Of a stretch of 64,000 nt of DNA, positions 46,801 to 54,918 are shown in pieces. This DNA comes from Acanthococcus lagerstroemiae (Eukaryota; Arthropoda; Insecta; Hemiptera; Eriococcidae): positions 42,898,268 to 42,962,267 of the forward strand of contig CM063108.1 in the NCBI GenBank assembly GCA_031841125.1. The letters run 5' to 3'. How positions within the stretch are numbered: position 1 is the first letter of the stretch; each line of letters starts with the position of its first letter. A program made the position numbers and the translations under genes. The notes below the pieces were generated by a model. The model was not told where the DNA came from, searched no databases, and worked only from the letters and a program-made list of their open reading frames with translations.

Positions 46801-47706
46801 CTGAAAGTATTGTATAATTTTCTCTATCAGACTCAACTGTACGCCTTTTTTTATTTTAAATAATTCATTTGTTATGAAAAAGTTGGAAAATAGACTGGAA
46901 AAATCGGGAAAAGTCAGGGAATTGTTTTTTGGTGGGGGGGGGGCTGGCCACCCTGTAAGTAGGTTAAGTTTAGAATCAGATATCGTACTCTGAGTTGTCT
47001 TTTGCTACCATTTTACATGTATTTGTTCGAAAAAAAGCGCGAAAAGCAGTTTTTAAGAAGTAATTTTTACTATATTATTAAGTAGTTGTTTTTTTAAATG
47101 CTGGTTTAAAAAGTGATGAAAATTTTACATCATAATTAACATGCTTTTTAATATTATTATTCTCGTAATTGAAATTGTGCTATTAGTAGCCGAAACCATA
47201 TTTAAAAAAATTCATATTACTAGTACTTGGCAATTTTTTTTTTAGGATGTAAAGGGCCTCCACAAATACTGAGACCCCGGGCCTACAAAGTTTAAAACCG
47301 GCACTGTGTAAATACTATCATTTGTCCACCTGTGTTTCCTGTGTTTCGCACAATCACGTTACCCTTCGTAAATTTGATATTCAATGAAGTCAAATTTTGG
47401 ATATAAATTGCTTTATCCGTTTCCAGGTCTAGAGGAAAGTTGGTGTCCTTGGGCAAGCGGGCATTTGTCGTAAAGTACTTCAATAGATATCTGTTATCAT
47501 TATCGGCACCTGAAAACTCACGAGCATATTGTCAGACAAAAGCTGTAGGTACATCAATGCCACACACGCCATACCTAGACTTGATTTCGTAAAATAAGTG
47601 GGCAGCAAACAAGTACGGTGAGAGAAAATTCTATTTCAAGTTATGACTTACAAGCGATGAATTCCAACGAAAGTACGCAAACTATGATAATTGTTTTCGA
47701 ATGCAT
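31810..47706 (-). CDS. Gene B: secreted carbonic-anhydrase-related protein (zinc ligands lost), six exons
   Basis: Exons: 47652-47706, 47330-47509, 44401-44551, 37068-37179, 36675-36920, 31810-31962; 298 codons plus stop. Signal peptide 1-18 with hydrophobic core IIIVCVLSLEFIA. Exons 2-6 have exactly the lengths of gene A (180, 151, 112, 246, 153) and the same phases. Q-I-I-Y-Y-W (107-112) again replaces the histidine strand, and A-I-V-L replaces E-L-H-L, so all three zinc ligands are absent. The gene is 15.9 kb long because of insertions: a 2.7-kb hAT element in intron 2, only 15 bases from the exon 2 donor, and a 4.2-kb Jockey LINE in intron 3. No exon is disrupted, so the reading frame survives. 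The gene A polyadenylation signal is not conserved in the matching position (CAATAATC instead of AATAAA), and the true signal was not found. It is paralogous to gene A by tandem duplication, since flanking sequence also aligns. Confidence 0.85.
34283..34439. mobile_element. Palindromic MITE, 157 bp
   Basis: Arms of roughly 70 bases (TAAGGCGGCTCTAAGGGG... / ...CTTCTTGAAGCTGCCTTA), including GACAGCCATTTTGATTGCAA and its near-complement, surround about 25 unpaired bases. Flanks GTATAGG and GTGTAGG look like a 7-8 bp target duplication. Confidence 0.65.
34740..35080. repeat. Satellite-related monomers
   Basis: Pieces such as AGATCAAGATCAATGA, GTTACGGTTTTCGCTCAAGT and GGCTGCAGACTGCAGTCGCG match the tandem array at 42,230-43,190. 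Confidence 0.55.
35153..35869. mobile_element. Long-TIR element, 717 bp, with 6-bp target duplication
   Basis: Starts AGAAGTTATAAAATGCC and ends with its complement GGCATTTTATAACTTCT. The arms extend about 230 bases (through AAAAAGCATGGGGATTTT), leaving a core of about 250 bases. TTCATT flanks both ends (35147-35152, 35870-35875). No coding region; superfamily not assigned. Confidence 0.8.
37320..37635. repeat. Dispersed GC-richer repeat, left part (interrupted by Jockey element)
   Basis: AACTACCCTTTCGAATA, AGAGGGACGATTTGAGGCTGG and CTGCAAGGGCCACC recur, diverged, at 51,690-51,806. The right end continues after the LINE at 41,797-41,835. The open frames here are composition effects. Confidence 0.5.
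37757..39052 (+). CDS. Jockey ORF1: gag-like RNA-binding protein (PRE_C2HC, zinc knuckles)
   Basis: 431 aa. Residues 5-32 form a Leu-heptad coiled coil (L-K-V-L-V-E-S-L, then Q-S-L-E-S-E-N). The middle (about 70-230) resembles the PRE_C2HC region of insect LINE gag proteins, with F-F-I-R-G-V and Y-T-V-Y-V-R-N-L. Three zinc knuckles follow at about 240-300: C-R-R-C-x4-H-x4-C, C-V-K-C-x3-H-x4-C and C-A-N-C-x3-H-x6-C. Known role of such proteins: coat the LINE RNA and carry it in the ribonucleoprotein. The tail is Ser/Arg/Lys-rich with another helical stretch. The ATG at 37757 is the first in this frame after the element start. The stop TGA (39050-39052) overlaps the open ORF2 frame. Confidence 0.9.
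   Translation: MATLDELKVLVESLKTQVQSLESENRELKQKMGIRKFLQPRPAGPVDPEMDDNQNSEHSPSSQRERKPPPFFIRGVRSTTVLNTMVNKQGVKISEMKALANGELKIQPQLTEDYRNLRKLLDKPTLENDSDKKALGVLRYHTYQLREDKPYTVYVRNLHYSTEHKEIANELSALGHQVINITNVQIKKRNEDKSLLVRLPLFKVDLQPNENNNSVLSLTSLMQFKISVELPKKTNLIAQCRRCQEIGHTQNFCTKAPKCVKCGDKHLTKECKKPSNAPPKCANCGDGHTANYRGCTVFQMKSARPSKQSAIERINQKTPASGNVGNLTRSYAAAASPNMANHNTTAQHRIAHSQSTLADQQPSDVREILKLLKTIESRQTKMDEAFSRLEAKVNHLESTITSSPSPRARKVRKGKNKNPLLECQRHSNTTS
38958..41651 (+). CDS. Jockey ORF2: AP endonuclease and reverse transcriptase
   Basis: Open from 38958 to the TAA ending at 41651. It begins in the AP-endonuclease domain (I-L-C-W-N-A-N-D, then L-I-S-E-T-H-L), continues with R-G-D-Y-N-A-K-H and ends that domain with S-S-D-H-L-P. 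The reverse transcriptase has F-L-D-V-S-K-A-F-D-H-V-W, G-V-P-Q-G-S-V-L-G-P and the catalytic L-F-A-D-D-T-V-V. The first in-frame ATG (39234) lies after the catalytic Asn and Glu of the endonuclease, so starting there would give an 805-aa protein with a broken endonuclease. No ATG lies between 38958 and 39234 in this frame. Translation therefore likely comes from ORF1 by a +1 shift, or from termination-reinitiation at a non-AUG codon. Known role: nicks target DNA and copies the RNA in place. Confidence 0.9.
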   Translation, partial: LVHQARAPERCAKEKTRILCWNANDILTRRHELEHFLISQDIDLALISETHLVNPNQLRKLQDFTAYSCCHPSGIARGGSLILVNNCIKHNDVGVYATDCIQLSMISISLFGAAINIGSIYCSPSYSIHQEDFNQLFRAAGDRWIIRGDYNAKHTRWGSKLISPRGRELAKALDNYKCNIVAPNSPTHWPSDVTKKPDIIDFFTTKNIATSYLQATCVVDLSSDHLPIVLTVTRAIGRIDNVPNLTNKTTEWDRFRELVHAKITLTERIDSGIQLDQEVEVFTDLLTSAAQVTTKYTTSTVQAPTYPPHICEYVRKRRAARHRWQRTKSATDKTEFNRLNRLVSTAMKNYKAESFQQYVSSLSPSKQNEYSLWKAAKRIRRPVTVKSHLKSPDGMARIIPDQEQANLFARHLESIFQPNDILSNTTTNRCPYDAPGHIKHAAPHEVAAIIDKLNVKKAPGPDRITVNMIKELPKTGIILLTKLINAALRLRYVPVAGKKANVIMILKPGKDAEDVNSYRPISLLSILAKIFERIVLARLNSTIDEKNLIPGTQFGFRRAHNTIEQVHRLVNQINSAIEDKEYCPAVFLDVSKAFDHVWHEGLIHKMLRHFSEPMCQLISSYLSDRLFRVKVGTEYSRFTKIKAGVPQGSVLGPTLYLLYTADIPTDDNSFLALFADDTVVAARSKTYQKAVDNLQKSLTKITRWAKKWKIALNDSKSVRVDFTLRQHGYIPSIIDGKPVPAANSSRYLGLHLDCPLNWSENIRQKRKYLNLTLRKYYWMIGHRSNLSLQNKKLIYTSILKPVWMYGIELWGTAKPSNCQIIQRFQNKCLRTITRAPWYIRNDQLHADLKVETIQEAYATATERYSARLHQHSNIEAIQLLHPSREWHRLNRRYPLDN
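42230..43190. repeat. Tandem satellite, about 170-186-bp period
   Basis: GCTGCAGACTGCAGTC-like text recurs at 42591, 42761, 42947 and 43117. Each unit also has AGATCAAGATCAATGAGCA, GAATGTCGGGGGAGGG and ACACGGTTTTCGCTCAAGTA. A variant piece with repeated GAGCGT/ACGCTC motifs (42300-42560) is interspersed. Single monomers lie at 27.3, 34.2 and 34.7-35.1 kb. Confidence 0.7.
43191..44400. other. Intron 3 of gene B, right end
   Basis: No exon. Contains repeat pieces related to 28.4 kb (43440-43560) and AT-rich text with duplicated blocks (AAATGCATATAACATAAAA at about 43757 and 43962). Confidence 0.4.
44800..45930 (+). pseudogene. Broken hAT transposase (zinc finger MYM-type 1-like)
   Basis: The frame 44821-45114 has L-S-N-L-N-E-T-R-W-S-C-R-A-D-A-M-K-A-V, the R-W-x-x-R motif typical of ZMYM1-like hAT proteins. 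The next piece (45192-45530) ends D-L-F-K-M-S-L-E-Q-R-L-F-S-Y-E-V, and later stretches (to about 45900) contain the dimerisation region with E-N-T-H-S-P-K-like decayed text. At least three frame breaks. The N-terminal zinc fingers are missing. Inactive. Confidence 0.75.
45904..46954. mobile_element. CAGGGTRACCAG TIR element nested in the hAT
   Basis: Ends CAGGGTAACCAGG and CTGGCCACCCTG are inverted, with TA outside on both sides. Without its own insertion (46001-46807) it is about 245 bp. The GGAAAAGTCAGGGAA motif is repeated inside. The same left end follows the hAT fragment at 15256. Confidence 0.6.
46001..46807 (+). mobile_element. Mariner-family remnant with long TIRs
   Basis: Arms of about 190 bases are inverted (GGTGGTCCAAAAGTCATTGC / GCACAATGCCTTTTGGTCCACC), with TA on both sides (45999-46000, 46808-46809). 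The core frame 46228-46563 keeps the mariner helix-turn-helix region: R-T-E-Q-W-W-V-I-L-Y-C-V, then R-T-I-Q-R-W-H-K-E-F-R-D-G-S. The catalytic domain is deleted, so it is non-autonomous. Confidence 0.75.
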
Positions 47707-47950
47707 AGTTGCCCTTTAGCTGCACTTTTCTTATTTTCAGATGTTTGCAAACGTGTTTCTGCACCAACTATAGCACGACTGACTCTAAATGGCTATAAAA
47801 ACTTTCTCTTACCACGTACACTGCCCGCTGTTTCATTTCCCAATGTAAGCTGCATACAGAGCACCCAAGGTCAACAGAATTATCATGTGGCGCTTGTACG
47901 GATAGCGTTAAATACGTACGACATATATATCCGTTTGTACTTTTTTGCAG
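47707..47950 (-). promoter_or_regulatory. Conserved 5' flank of gene B (promoter/5' UTR)
   Basis: About 240 bases upstream of the gene B ATG align well with the same stretch upstream of gene A, including a GAGCACCCAAGGT-type block (plus strand) and TATATATCCGTTTGTAC near the far end. On the minus strand the latter reads as an A/T-rich TATA-like box (GGATATATATG) about 220 bases before the start codon. Conservation outside coding sequence could reflect a shared promoter or simply a recent duplication. Confidence 0.35.
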
Positions 47951-48815
47951 AGGCTTCTACGCTAGCGTTAAATGTCAAGGGGGAATAAATAAAATTCATG
48001 AGCGGTAAAGCAGTTCAGAGAACTACCTCTCTTCATCCCACCTACCCTACCTCTAAAAGTTGGTCACAAATAACCCTTCTCCCCGCCACCAATAGAAAGA
48101 AAGGTGATAATCACTAAAGAACGAACTTCTTATTACAATCATTGTTGATTACCGTTAAAGCATAAAAATAAAAGGTCATAAAAACTAATGAAAAAAAAAG
48201 TTGCTTTGAAATTATTTGGCTACTTAAGTCAAATAGAATTCAAAATAATTGAAATTTGCGATTTCGTTTATTGTTGAATATTCTTTATTTGGAACCTGTG
48301 AAATCTTCTTTTCGACAGCTAGTACCTAATGTTGATTGATCTTGCCGCCTAAAGTTCATGGATCTGACCCCAAAAGCTGCAGCTCTGCAGATCAACTTCA
48401 ACTTGTCACAAATATAAGATAATGAAACATTGGGCAGAACAGCAACTGTATTGACGCTTACGCTTAAGAAGGTATATAATAAATTCATGGGATATAGAAG
48501 CGTATACTGTTTGGCATTCGGCAATCCTGGTACATGTATATTTGTATAGGCCAGCGTAGTATGCGTTGGATCTAACGCTTATTTTCGATACTGCACGTAG
48601 CACTGCACGACTACGCTCCGCCTCCATGTTAATTACCAACACAGAAACATACTAGCATGTTCAACACGACAAATCCTGTGCGTTTGGTTGTGTTCTGGAA
48701 ACGCTTTGAGTCAGGCTTGACTCGGTTTGCCTAACACACAAACGTCGAAGTTGACAGTGAAACGTGATTATGTTCTTCTACTAGTCAACGCGTTATGTTT
48801 GAATGCCCCCCCCCC

Positions 48816-48820
<5 letters not shown>

Positions 48821-48846
<26 letters not shown>
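48821..48846. repeat. (CA)n microsatellite
   Basis: An uninterrupted run of about 13 CA units, preceded by a C9 run. Confidence 0.9.
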
Positions 48847-48850
<4 letters not shown>

Positions 48851-48953
48851 CGCATTCAAGATCTTATTGAAAAACCGTTCTCGCCACTTACTGTTAATGA
48901 ACAATTAGAAATTATTAATGGTGGTAAGCCGAAACCAGAATTACCGTTTTTGA

Positions 48954-50000
48954 AAACTGGAGGAGGCAGCTGAACCGATCAAATCCGATTCTAGTGAAAT
49001 GAACGACCATTTTTTGAGAACATACAAGCGGCTCAGAGATGGAAGATTCGAAGTGCGACTTCCTTTCAGACCTGAAGTGCGATTAGAAAATAATCGAAGG
49101 CAAGCTCTAGCGCAGTTCAAGCGGCATGAAGCGAGGCAACCCGGGCAAGAACGCGAGATGTACCGAGAATTCATGCGAGAATATGAAAGGTTAAATCATA
49201 TGTCGCTAACATTGTCTCAAAAGAAAGACAGGTATTACATCCCTCACCGAGCCGTTCTTCGTCCTATGAGCACTTCTACTAAGTTACGCGTCGTGTTCAA
49301 CGCCTCTTCAAAAACTCCTACTGGCTTTGCGCTTAATGATGCTTTGTACACTGGACCTTCGGTGCAACCTGATTTGTTGGACATATTAGTGAGGTTCCGT
49401 ACTAATAATGTTGCTTTTTCAGGGGACATTGAAAACATGTATCGATGCATATCAGTGGCTCCCGAGGATCGAAAATTCCAAACGATACTGTGGCGCGAAA
49501 ATCCAGAAGAGTGCATGAAGGAGTTTGAACTTAACACAGTAACGTACGGCACAGCTCCGGCAGCATTCTTAGCTACCAAATGTTTGGAAATGTTGGCAGA
49601 AAGCGTGAAAGACAAGAATCTTGAAGTGTATCAGACAATCGTAAGCTGTTTCTACATGGATGATTTTTTAGGAGGAGCAGAAGACGTGCCGGCAGCAATT
49701 CGATTACAAAGGAGCGTGCATGATCTCTTAAAAAGCACGAACTTTCTACTTAGGAAGTATCAGTCCAACAGCGTGGATTTTTTAGCGAAGATGGAACAAA
49801 ACTTGATCGAAACGAAACGTAATCGACGTCTGAATGGAAAGGAGTCCACTTCCATTCTTGGTTTGATTTGGTGTAGCGAGCTGGATTGCTTTGGCATCGA
49901 AATCCCTGAAACTTCAGAGGTGGACAAAGCCATCACGAAACGCCAAGTGTTGTCCAGAGTGGCAAAGATCTTTGACCCTTTGGGCTTCTTAGCGCGCAAA
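48954..50000 (+). pseudogene. BEL/Pao retrotransposon pol fragment (reverse transcriptase)
   Basis: One open frame covers the pre-RT linker (F-E-V-R-L-P-F), then Y-Y-I-P-H-R-A-V-L-R-P, T-K-L-R-V-V-F-N-A-S-S-K-T, the first catalytic strand (F-S-G-D-I-E-N-M-Y-R), V-T-Y-G-T-A-P-A and C-F-Y-M-D-D-F-L-G-G. It ends at I-F-D-P-L-G-F-L-A, the usual RT/RNase H border, where unrelated sequence begins. Protease, RNase H, integrase, gag and LTRs are missing, so the fragment is inactive despite the open frame. Confidence 0.85.
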
Positions 50001-51620
50001 ATGAGCCCCGCAATCGGTTTTTGCATATTTTTCATATTTTACCAGAAAAAACATATTTTTACAAATCTAGGTCCTTTTAGCACATATTTCACGTATTTAG
50101 CCCATACTAGGGGGCTTTGCCTAGCCGCTTCGCGGCCCAACCCCTGCCTGGAAATCGTGGGGCCAGCGTCAAATTTACGCCAGTTTGGCGCTAGCGCCTT
50201 CCCACTTGAAATACATGCAAGCACCGTTGCCGGAGTTCTGGGCCAGTTAGGGCCGGTGTATATTTGGCCCGACTATGGCGCCTGGCGCCAATCTGCCGCC
50301 GATGCCGGTATTCGTGCTAGCCCCACAATTTCTAGGCCGGCCATAATCTAGCGCCCTAGGCACGCGCCCATGTTGCCTATATGTAAAAACGGCCCTGGAC
50401 GTCATAGTAACATTACCCTACATTTCCATGAAAATTATATGAAAACAACACGGCGCTACACCATCCAGGAGCTGTCTCCTCCACCGAGAACCTCCCCACC
50501 TAGGGTGGGCTACCCACTGCCAATCCCCACCACAACTGTCCTCTTCCATCACAGTCAATTTCCCCCACCATTCTCCTTGCCTACCGCGACGCCATTCCTC
50601 ACTGTGGCCGTCTTCCCTCTCCAGGAGCTCCCCCCTCCACCGAGAAGCTCTTCCCCGGGGGTAGGGTACCTCTGATGAAACGTGAGATTAAGGTACAGGG
50701 GAGGCCTCCAGGAATTTATCCCCGTGGAGGGGAAGGAGGAAGTGACTTTTACTGTTAGTATAGGTATAGAGTGCCCTCCTCCACCATAACTCCTAATCGT
50801 CCTTCACCGCGACTTTCCTCCACCCAAGCTACCTCCACCGTGAACTCCTTCCCAAGGGAAGGCTATCCCTGGAGAAATGTGCAATTAAGGGACAGAGTAG
50901 GCAACCCACAATGTTTTTTCCCTCTCGGAGGAGGTGGCTTTTACTGTTTGTGTATAGAGAGCCCTCCCCCACCACAACTCCTCCTCGTCCTTCATCGCGA
51001 CCTTCCTCCTCTCAAGCTCCCTCCTACACCATGAACCCCTCCCAAGGGTAGGCTACCCCTGGAGAAATGAGCAATTAAAGAGCAGGGTAGGCAACCCGCA
51101 GTGGGTTTTTCTCACGGAGGCGGCGAATTTTACATATAGAGAGAGATTTATGAAATTTATCTCCTTTTTGTGCACATATTTCTCCAATTCTCAATTATTA
51201 TCAACACAGACAAAAATGAGAAAATTTGGAATTATAGGTATTACTAGCACTCCCTGTGTAGGTTTGTGTTTACTAATTGATCAACATACACACGCATGTG
51301 GTTGGCTATATGGCTATAATAAGTTCTGACTCCAGACAGAGTTCAGTTCCAACAATAAACCAGTTTTGATAAGGTTATTAATTGATAATAATTAATAATT
51401 TATTCTATTTGAATAATTTAATTAATTATCTGAATGAATTAAAAGCAAAATAACGTATACGAATGCTGAAAACTTGGTCGAGCTCTTCGAATTCTGTAAA
51501 ATGACACCCATATTGCGATTGCATATTCCTACATAAATTTCTAAAATACATATTTTGCATTTATTGCGCGTATTATATGCGCATATTTGGTCTTTTTTAG
51601 CGCATAAATCCGCTCCCTGA
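50001..51620. repeat. GC-rich tandem repeat block between gcatattt-type flanks
   Basis: At 50,470-51,130 a unit of about 190 bases repeats: CCACAACTCCTCCTCGTCC-like text at 50,771 and 50,961, with GGAGAAATG.GCAATTAA and GTAGGCAACCC in each; an older diverged unit precedes. GGTCCTTTTAGCACATATTT (50,070) and GGTCTTTTTTAGCGCATA (about 51,590) lie in the same orientation at the two sides. Part of this block interrupts the BEL fragment. Long frames here are composition effects. Confidence 0.55.
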
Positions 51621-51689
51621 CTATAATGTTTGGCGGAAATGATGGCAATGCACGCGTGTCAAATTCCCCCTAGATATCACACTCCTAGC

Positions 51690-51806
51690 CCCGGAAACTT
51701 CCCTTTTTAATATGGCACCAGTGACCAGAGGGACGCATTGAGGCTGGTCCGGGCCCTCATTGAGCCGCTCCACTTTGGATTCGCGTTGCCCTGCGAGGGC
51801 CAACAT
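51690..51806. repeat. Dispersed repeat related to 37.38-37.49 kb
   Basis: Shares AGAGGGACG.ATTGAGGCTGG and TGCGAGGGCCA-like text with the sequence just left of the Jockey element. Confidence 0.5.
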
Positions 51807-52303
51807 ACCAAAAATCTAAATCTGTATTTTTTCTCTTTTTAGCTTAATGCAATGTCCTTACTTTCTTTCTATACTCGTATCTTTGATTTGTATTTACGTC
51901 ATCATCTACTAGTTCCTGTTGAATGGAATATTTCAAAAACCTACATAATTTACGTTATTTAACGCATACAAAGTAACACATTGCTCTGGCTAATCTTAAC
52001 AGTATACTCCATATTCGATCATAAATAAAATCGTGACAGTTCTTTCGTCGAAAGTTCATGTATAGCACTGTGCTCCCCTTTAAACATACTGAAAAAATAA
52101 GAAAGAATGGGGGAAAAATTGTTCATGATAGCATTTTGAAAAACTTTGTTTCGGTCTGGTTTTAAATATCACAGAGCCATAAACTGTCTGTAAAATTGCT
52201 CTAATACAGCTGATGTGTTTCCTTGCCAGCCTCGTGATTGAAAAGTCATTAACATTTACGTCCTCGCAGATCACTACGATCGTTGATTTTAATATGGTAC
52301 ATA

Positions 52304-52497
52304 CAGAGCCGTACCGACGGGGGAATAACCCTTCCCCCCCCCCATAGGCCAAAAAACACGGAAAAATAATGGGTTGAAACGGAGAGGATGGCGGATCTGT
52401 GACTGATTATACCCCTAGTACTCAGATCTCAGAAAAAAAAAATGTATCTTAATCTCAAACCTCTCCTCCTTACTTAAATCCTGGGTACGGCCCTCTG
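52304..52497. mobile_element. hAT-type MITE, 194 bp, perfect 8-bp target duplication
   Basis: Ends CAGAGCCGTACCGACGG and CTGGGTACGGCCCTCTG are inverted. GGTACATA flanks both sides (52296-52303, 52498-52505). No coding region. Confidence 0.82.
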
Positions 52498-52505
52498 GGT
52501 ACATA

Positions 52506-53640
52506 TAATGATATTCTATGATTGGAATTGCAACACATATTGTTATTCATGTTCAAAGCTATTTTATGATGCTGTTATTACAGATTTATTATTTGAAATT
52601 CGTATGCGTTTAATGCATATTATATTTATCAATCGCGATACATATGAGATCCTATTGTGTAAGATTATGTTACCGAAATAACTTCTATCTATTGGAAGAG
52701 CTCAATAAGCCTGAGTTTCCTCAGTTCCTTTTTCATTCGTCTTTTTAAACTTGAAAATCGTATGTCTTCATCAATCGCTTAAAAAATTGGGAATTTTCTT
52801 TTAGTTTTTTCACAATTGAATTGTCAATTTATTACCGCTCCTTAGAAATCGTAGAAACTTATTTGAAGTATCGCAGAAAGTATAACGAAGTCGACCTTCT
52901 TGTAGTGTTCTTGAAATAATGTTGAACGGTCTCTCTCATCAGTGGTAACTGTGTGAGTTGGTATTATAATCCCGAACTCGGAGATATGTGGGACCTGTGA
53001 GGTAGCTAGATGGGTTCCGGTTATATTTTACGCCCGTGTTGAGGTTTTTGTGTACGTTCAAGACCAAACCCTCGGTGGGTGTCTATCTAATCTAAAGAAC
53101 TGCTAGAACAGACCATCCAGTACCTGAGACAGACAATAGGCAGAAGCACAAATAGTCAGTCAGCTTCTCAGCTATTCCATCAGTCCAATAAACAAGCAGA
53201 TATAGTGGCGGGCCCGATGGACCGACTGGTCAACTGATGGACAAAGCTGGTGGTCAGCCTCGTAGTACCGGGCTCGTTGGAACACCTTTTGCTCTACTTC
53301 TGCGATAAACTTCTTGAACAATAAAAAAAAAGATATGTCACGCAAGAAGGGACAGATAGATAGGGGGCTGACAGGCCACCAGCAGCTTCTGTCCTCTTCC
53401 TTTGAGGAAATACTGAGCTGAAGCTAACAGACGGACAGACGGTGGGCTTCGAAGCAGCTAAAAAGAGCAAAGCAGACCGACAGAATGTGTGATGCTTATA
53501 GTGTGGACCAGATTGAAGCCAAGTCATGATATAGACTTCTAGGAGATGGTGTTACAATGGGACTTGAGACGAAGCCCTCTAGTTCTTACTATTCATTGAA
53601 TTTCAAATAAGTAAGTGATACGTATCACTCTGGGCTAAAT
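52506..53640. other. Intergenic, nothing recognised
   Basis: Chance frames only. The 53,090-53,480 part is richer in GC and has many short CAGTC/GACAG motifs, but no clear period. Confidence 0.4.
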
Positions 53641-53641
53641 A

Positions 53642-54918
53642 AAGTACCGACGGCTAATTACGCCACATATTTTTCAAAATGAATTTAAGGGGTCAAAATT
53701 CAAATGTTTCGACATTTTCAATATGCTAGCAGATAAGTCAAACATTCTAGTTTCACGTGCCTTCGTCAAATCTTTCTTCAGGTATCTCAGAAATTTTTTA
53801 TAAGTGATTAAGTGAGGCAAGGTTAGTTGGCGTAATTACCCGCCTATGACGAGTAATTACGTCATTAGTTTTTTAGATCTAAAAAAGGCAAAAATAACCA
53901 CCCAAATATTGCTTCGATGAAGGGTATGTACAAAATAATTTAAAAACAAATTTATTCATCCAGAATGGGCAATTATGGAAAGAAATTTCTTTTCACTAAC
54001 TTACATAAAAAAATCAAGCTGGAACAATCAGAAAAAGATTGATTTAATCAAGTGTTCATTTGTAGAGCAATCAAGGCATTCGATGTCCTCGTCGCCAGAT
54101 TCGAGACCAATACATTCTTTGCATGAGTCTATTACAAACTAAACAAGACCGCATAAATTCAAAACTTTGCCTTCATGACAGAGAAAACAATGCTATGATT
54201 CTTTCGATGCTTTATCACGTTTCGAAGTTTTGGTTGGCTTTTCAACTTTCTTGTTTGTCGGCTTTTCGGACAATTCCTCTGATTTATTTTTTTGACTGAC
54301 AAATTTTTCAGCTAAAATTCTCTTAAATTTTATCTGGACCAGTTTCTTTGGCGATACCTTCAACGCATACTCGTATTTCCGTTTATCCGATTTTCCAATA
54401 AAAATTTTCTCAGATTTTTTCTTGGCCGGATTCTTTGATGATACCTGTGGCAACGGTGATTCCTCGACGTACATATCTTTTCATTTGAACAATTTTTCGG
54501 CTAAAAGTTTCAAAAATTTCAATCTGATAATGTGTTGCGTAATTACCCGCCGAGGTACCTTTTACAAAAATTGAAAATTACGAGGACTGTACTCGTCGAA
54601 GCCAAGTATCACTATAGGATATTCGAAAAGTTTCGAATTAAATGATATAGCATGAATCATATTTACTTTGCTGTGGTTCTCAGAATTAATCATTCTTTTT
54701 CTGAAAATCGAGACAATGTGACGAAAATTTTGCGACTGAAAATTCAGTCGTTGACAACTCACTTCCAAAACATGGTAAACCACAATGGTTTGAACTAATC
54801 ATGTATATTTGATAGAAAAACATTTTTGTGGCGCTATCTTAAGAAAAAACGCGATCGTTTTCGAAAAAAAAACGAGATGGCGGAATTACCCTCCTGGCGT
54901 AATTAGCCGTCGGTACCT
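53642..54918 (-). mobile_element. TIR element, 1.28 kb, with a Lys-rich frame
   Basis: Ends AAGTACCGACGGCTAATTAC and GTAATTAGCCGTCGGTACCT are inverted, with TA at both sides. The motif GTAATTACCCGCC recurs inside at about 53,832 and 54,540, as do transposase-binding subterminal repeats in other elements. The minus-strand frame 54193-54474 codes a Lys/Ser-rich chain. After its stop, the same frame continues with H-C-F-L-C-H-E-G and C-K-E-C-I-G-L-E-S-G-D-E-D-I-E-C-L-D-C, a cysteine-pair tail like those ending some DDE transposases (compare Tigger/pogo-like). The transposase core is not there. Confidence 0.6.

Larger units (their letters stand above)
44634..47306 (+). mobile_element. hAT transposon (ZMYM1-like type), 2.67 kb, with nested insertions
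   Basis: Starts CAGTGCCAGATTAGCCG and ends AAACCGGCACTG, flanked by TGTAAATA on both sides (44626-44633, 47307-47314). Inner parts of the ends are also inverted (GAGAACCCGGGCCC / GACCCCGGGCC). It carries a broken transposase (44821-45930) plus a nested TIR element (45904-46954) that itself holds a mariner relative (46001-46807). It sits in intron 2 of gene B. Gene A's intron 2 shows the unoccupied site. Confidence 0.88.

Noticed and set aside
48849..48974. Short ATG frame (M-R-I-Q-D-L-I-E-K-P-F-S-P-L-T-V) before the BEL fragment.
   Set aside because: About 41 codons, unrecognised, ends in a stop in another frame from the RT; no supporting context.
50370..51034. Proline-rich frames.
   Set aside because: They track a GC-rich tandem repeat; no start or splice context and no conservation between repeat units at the protein level.
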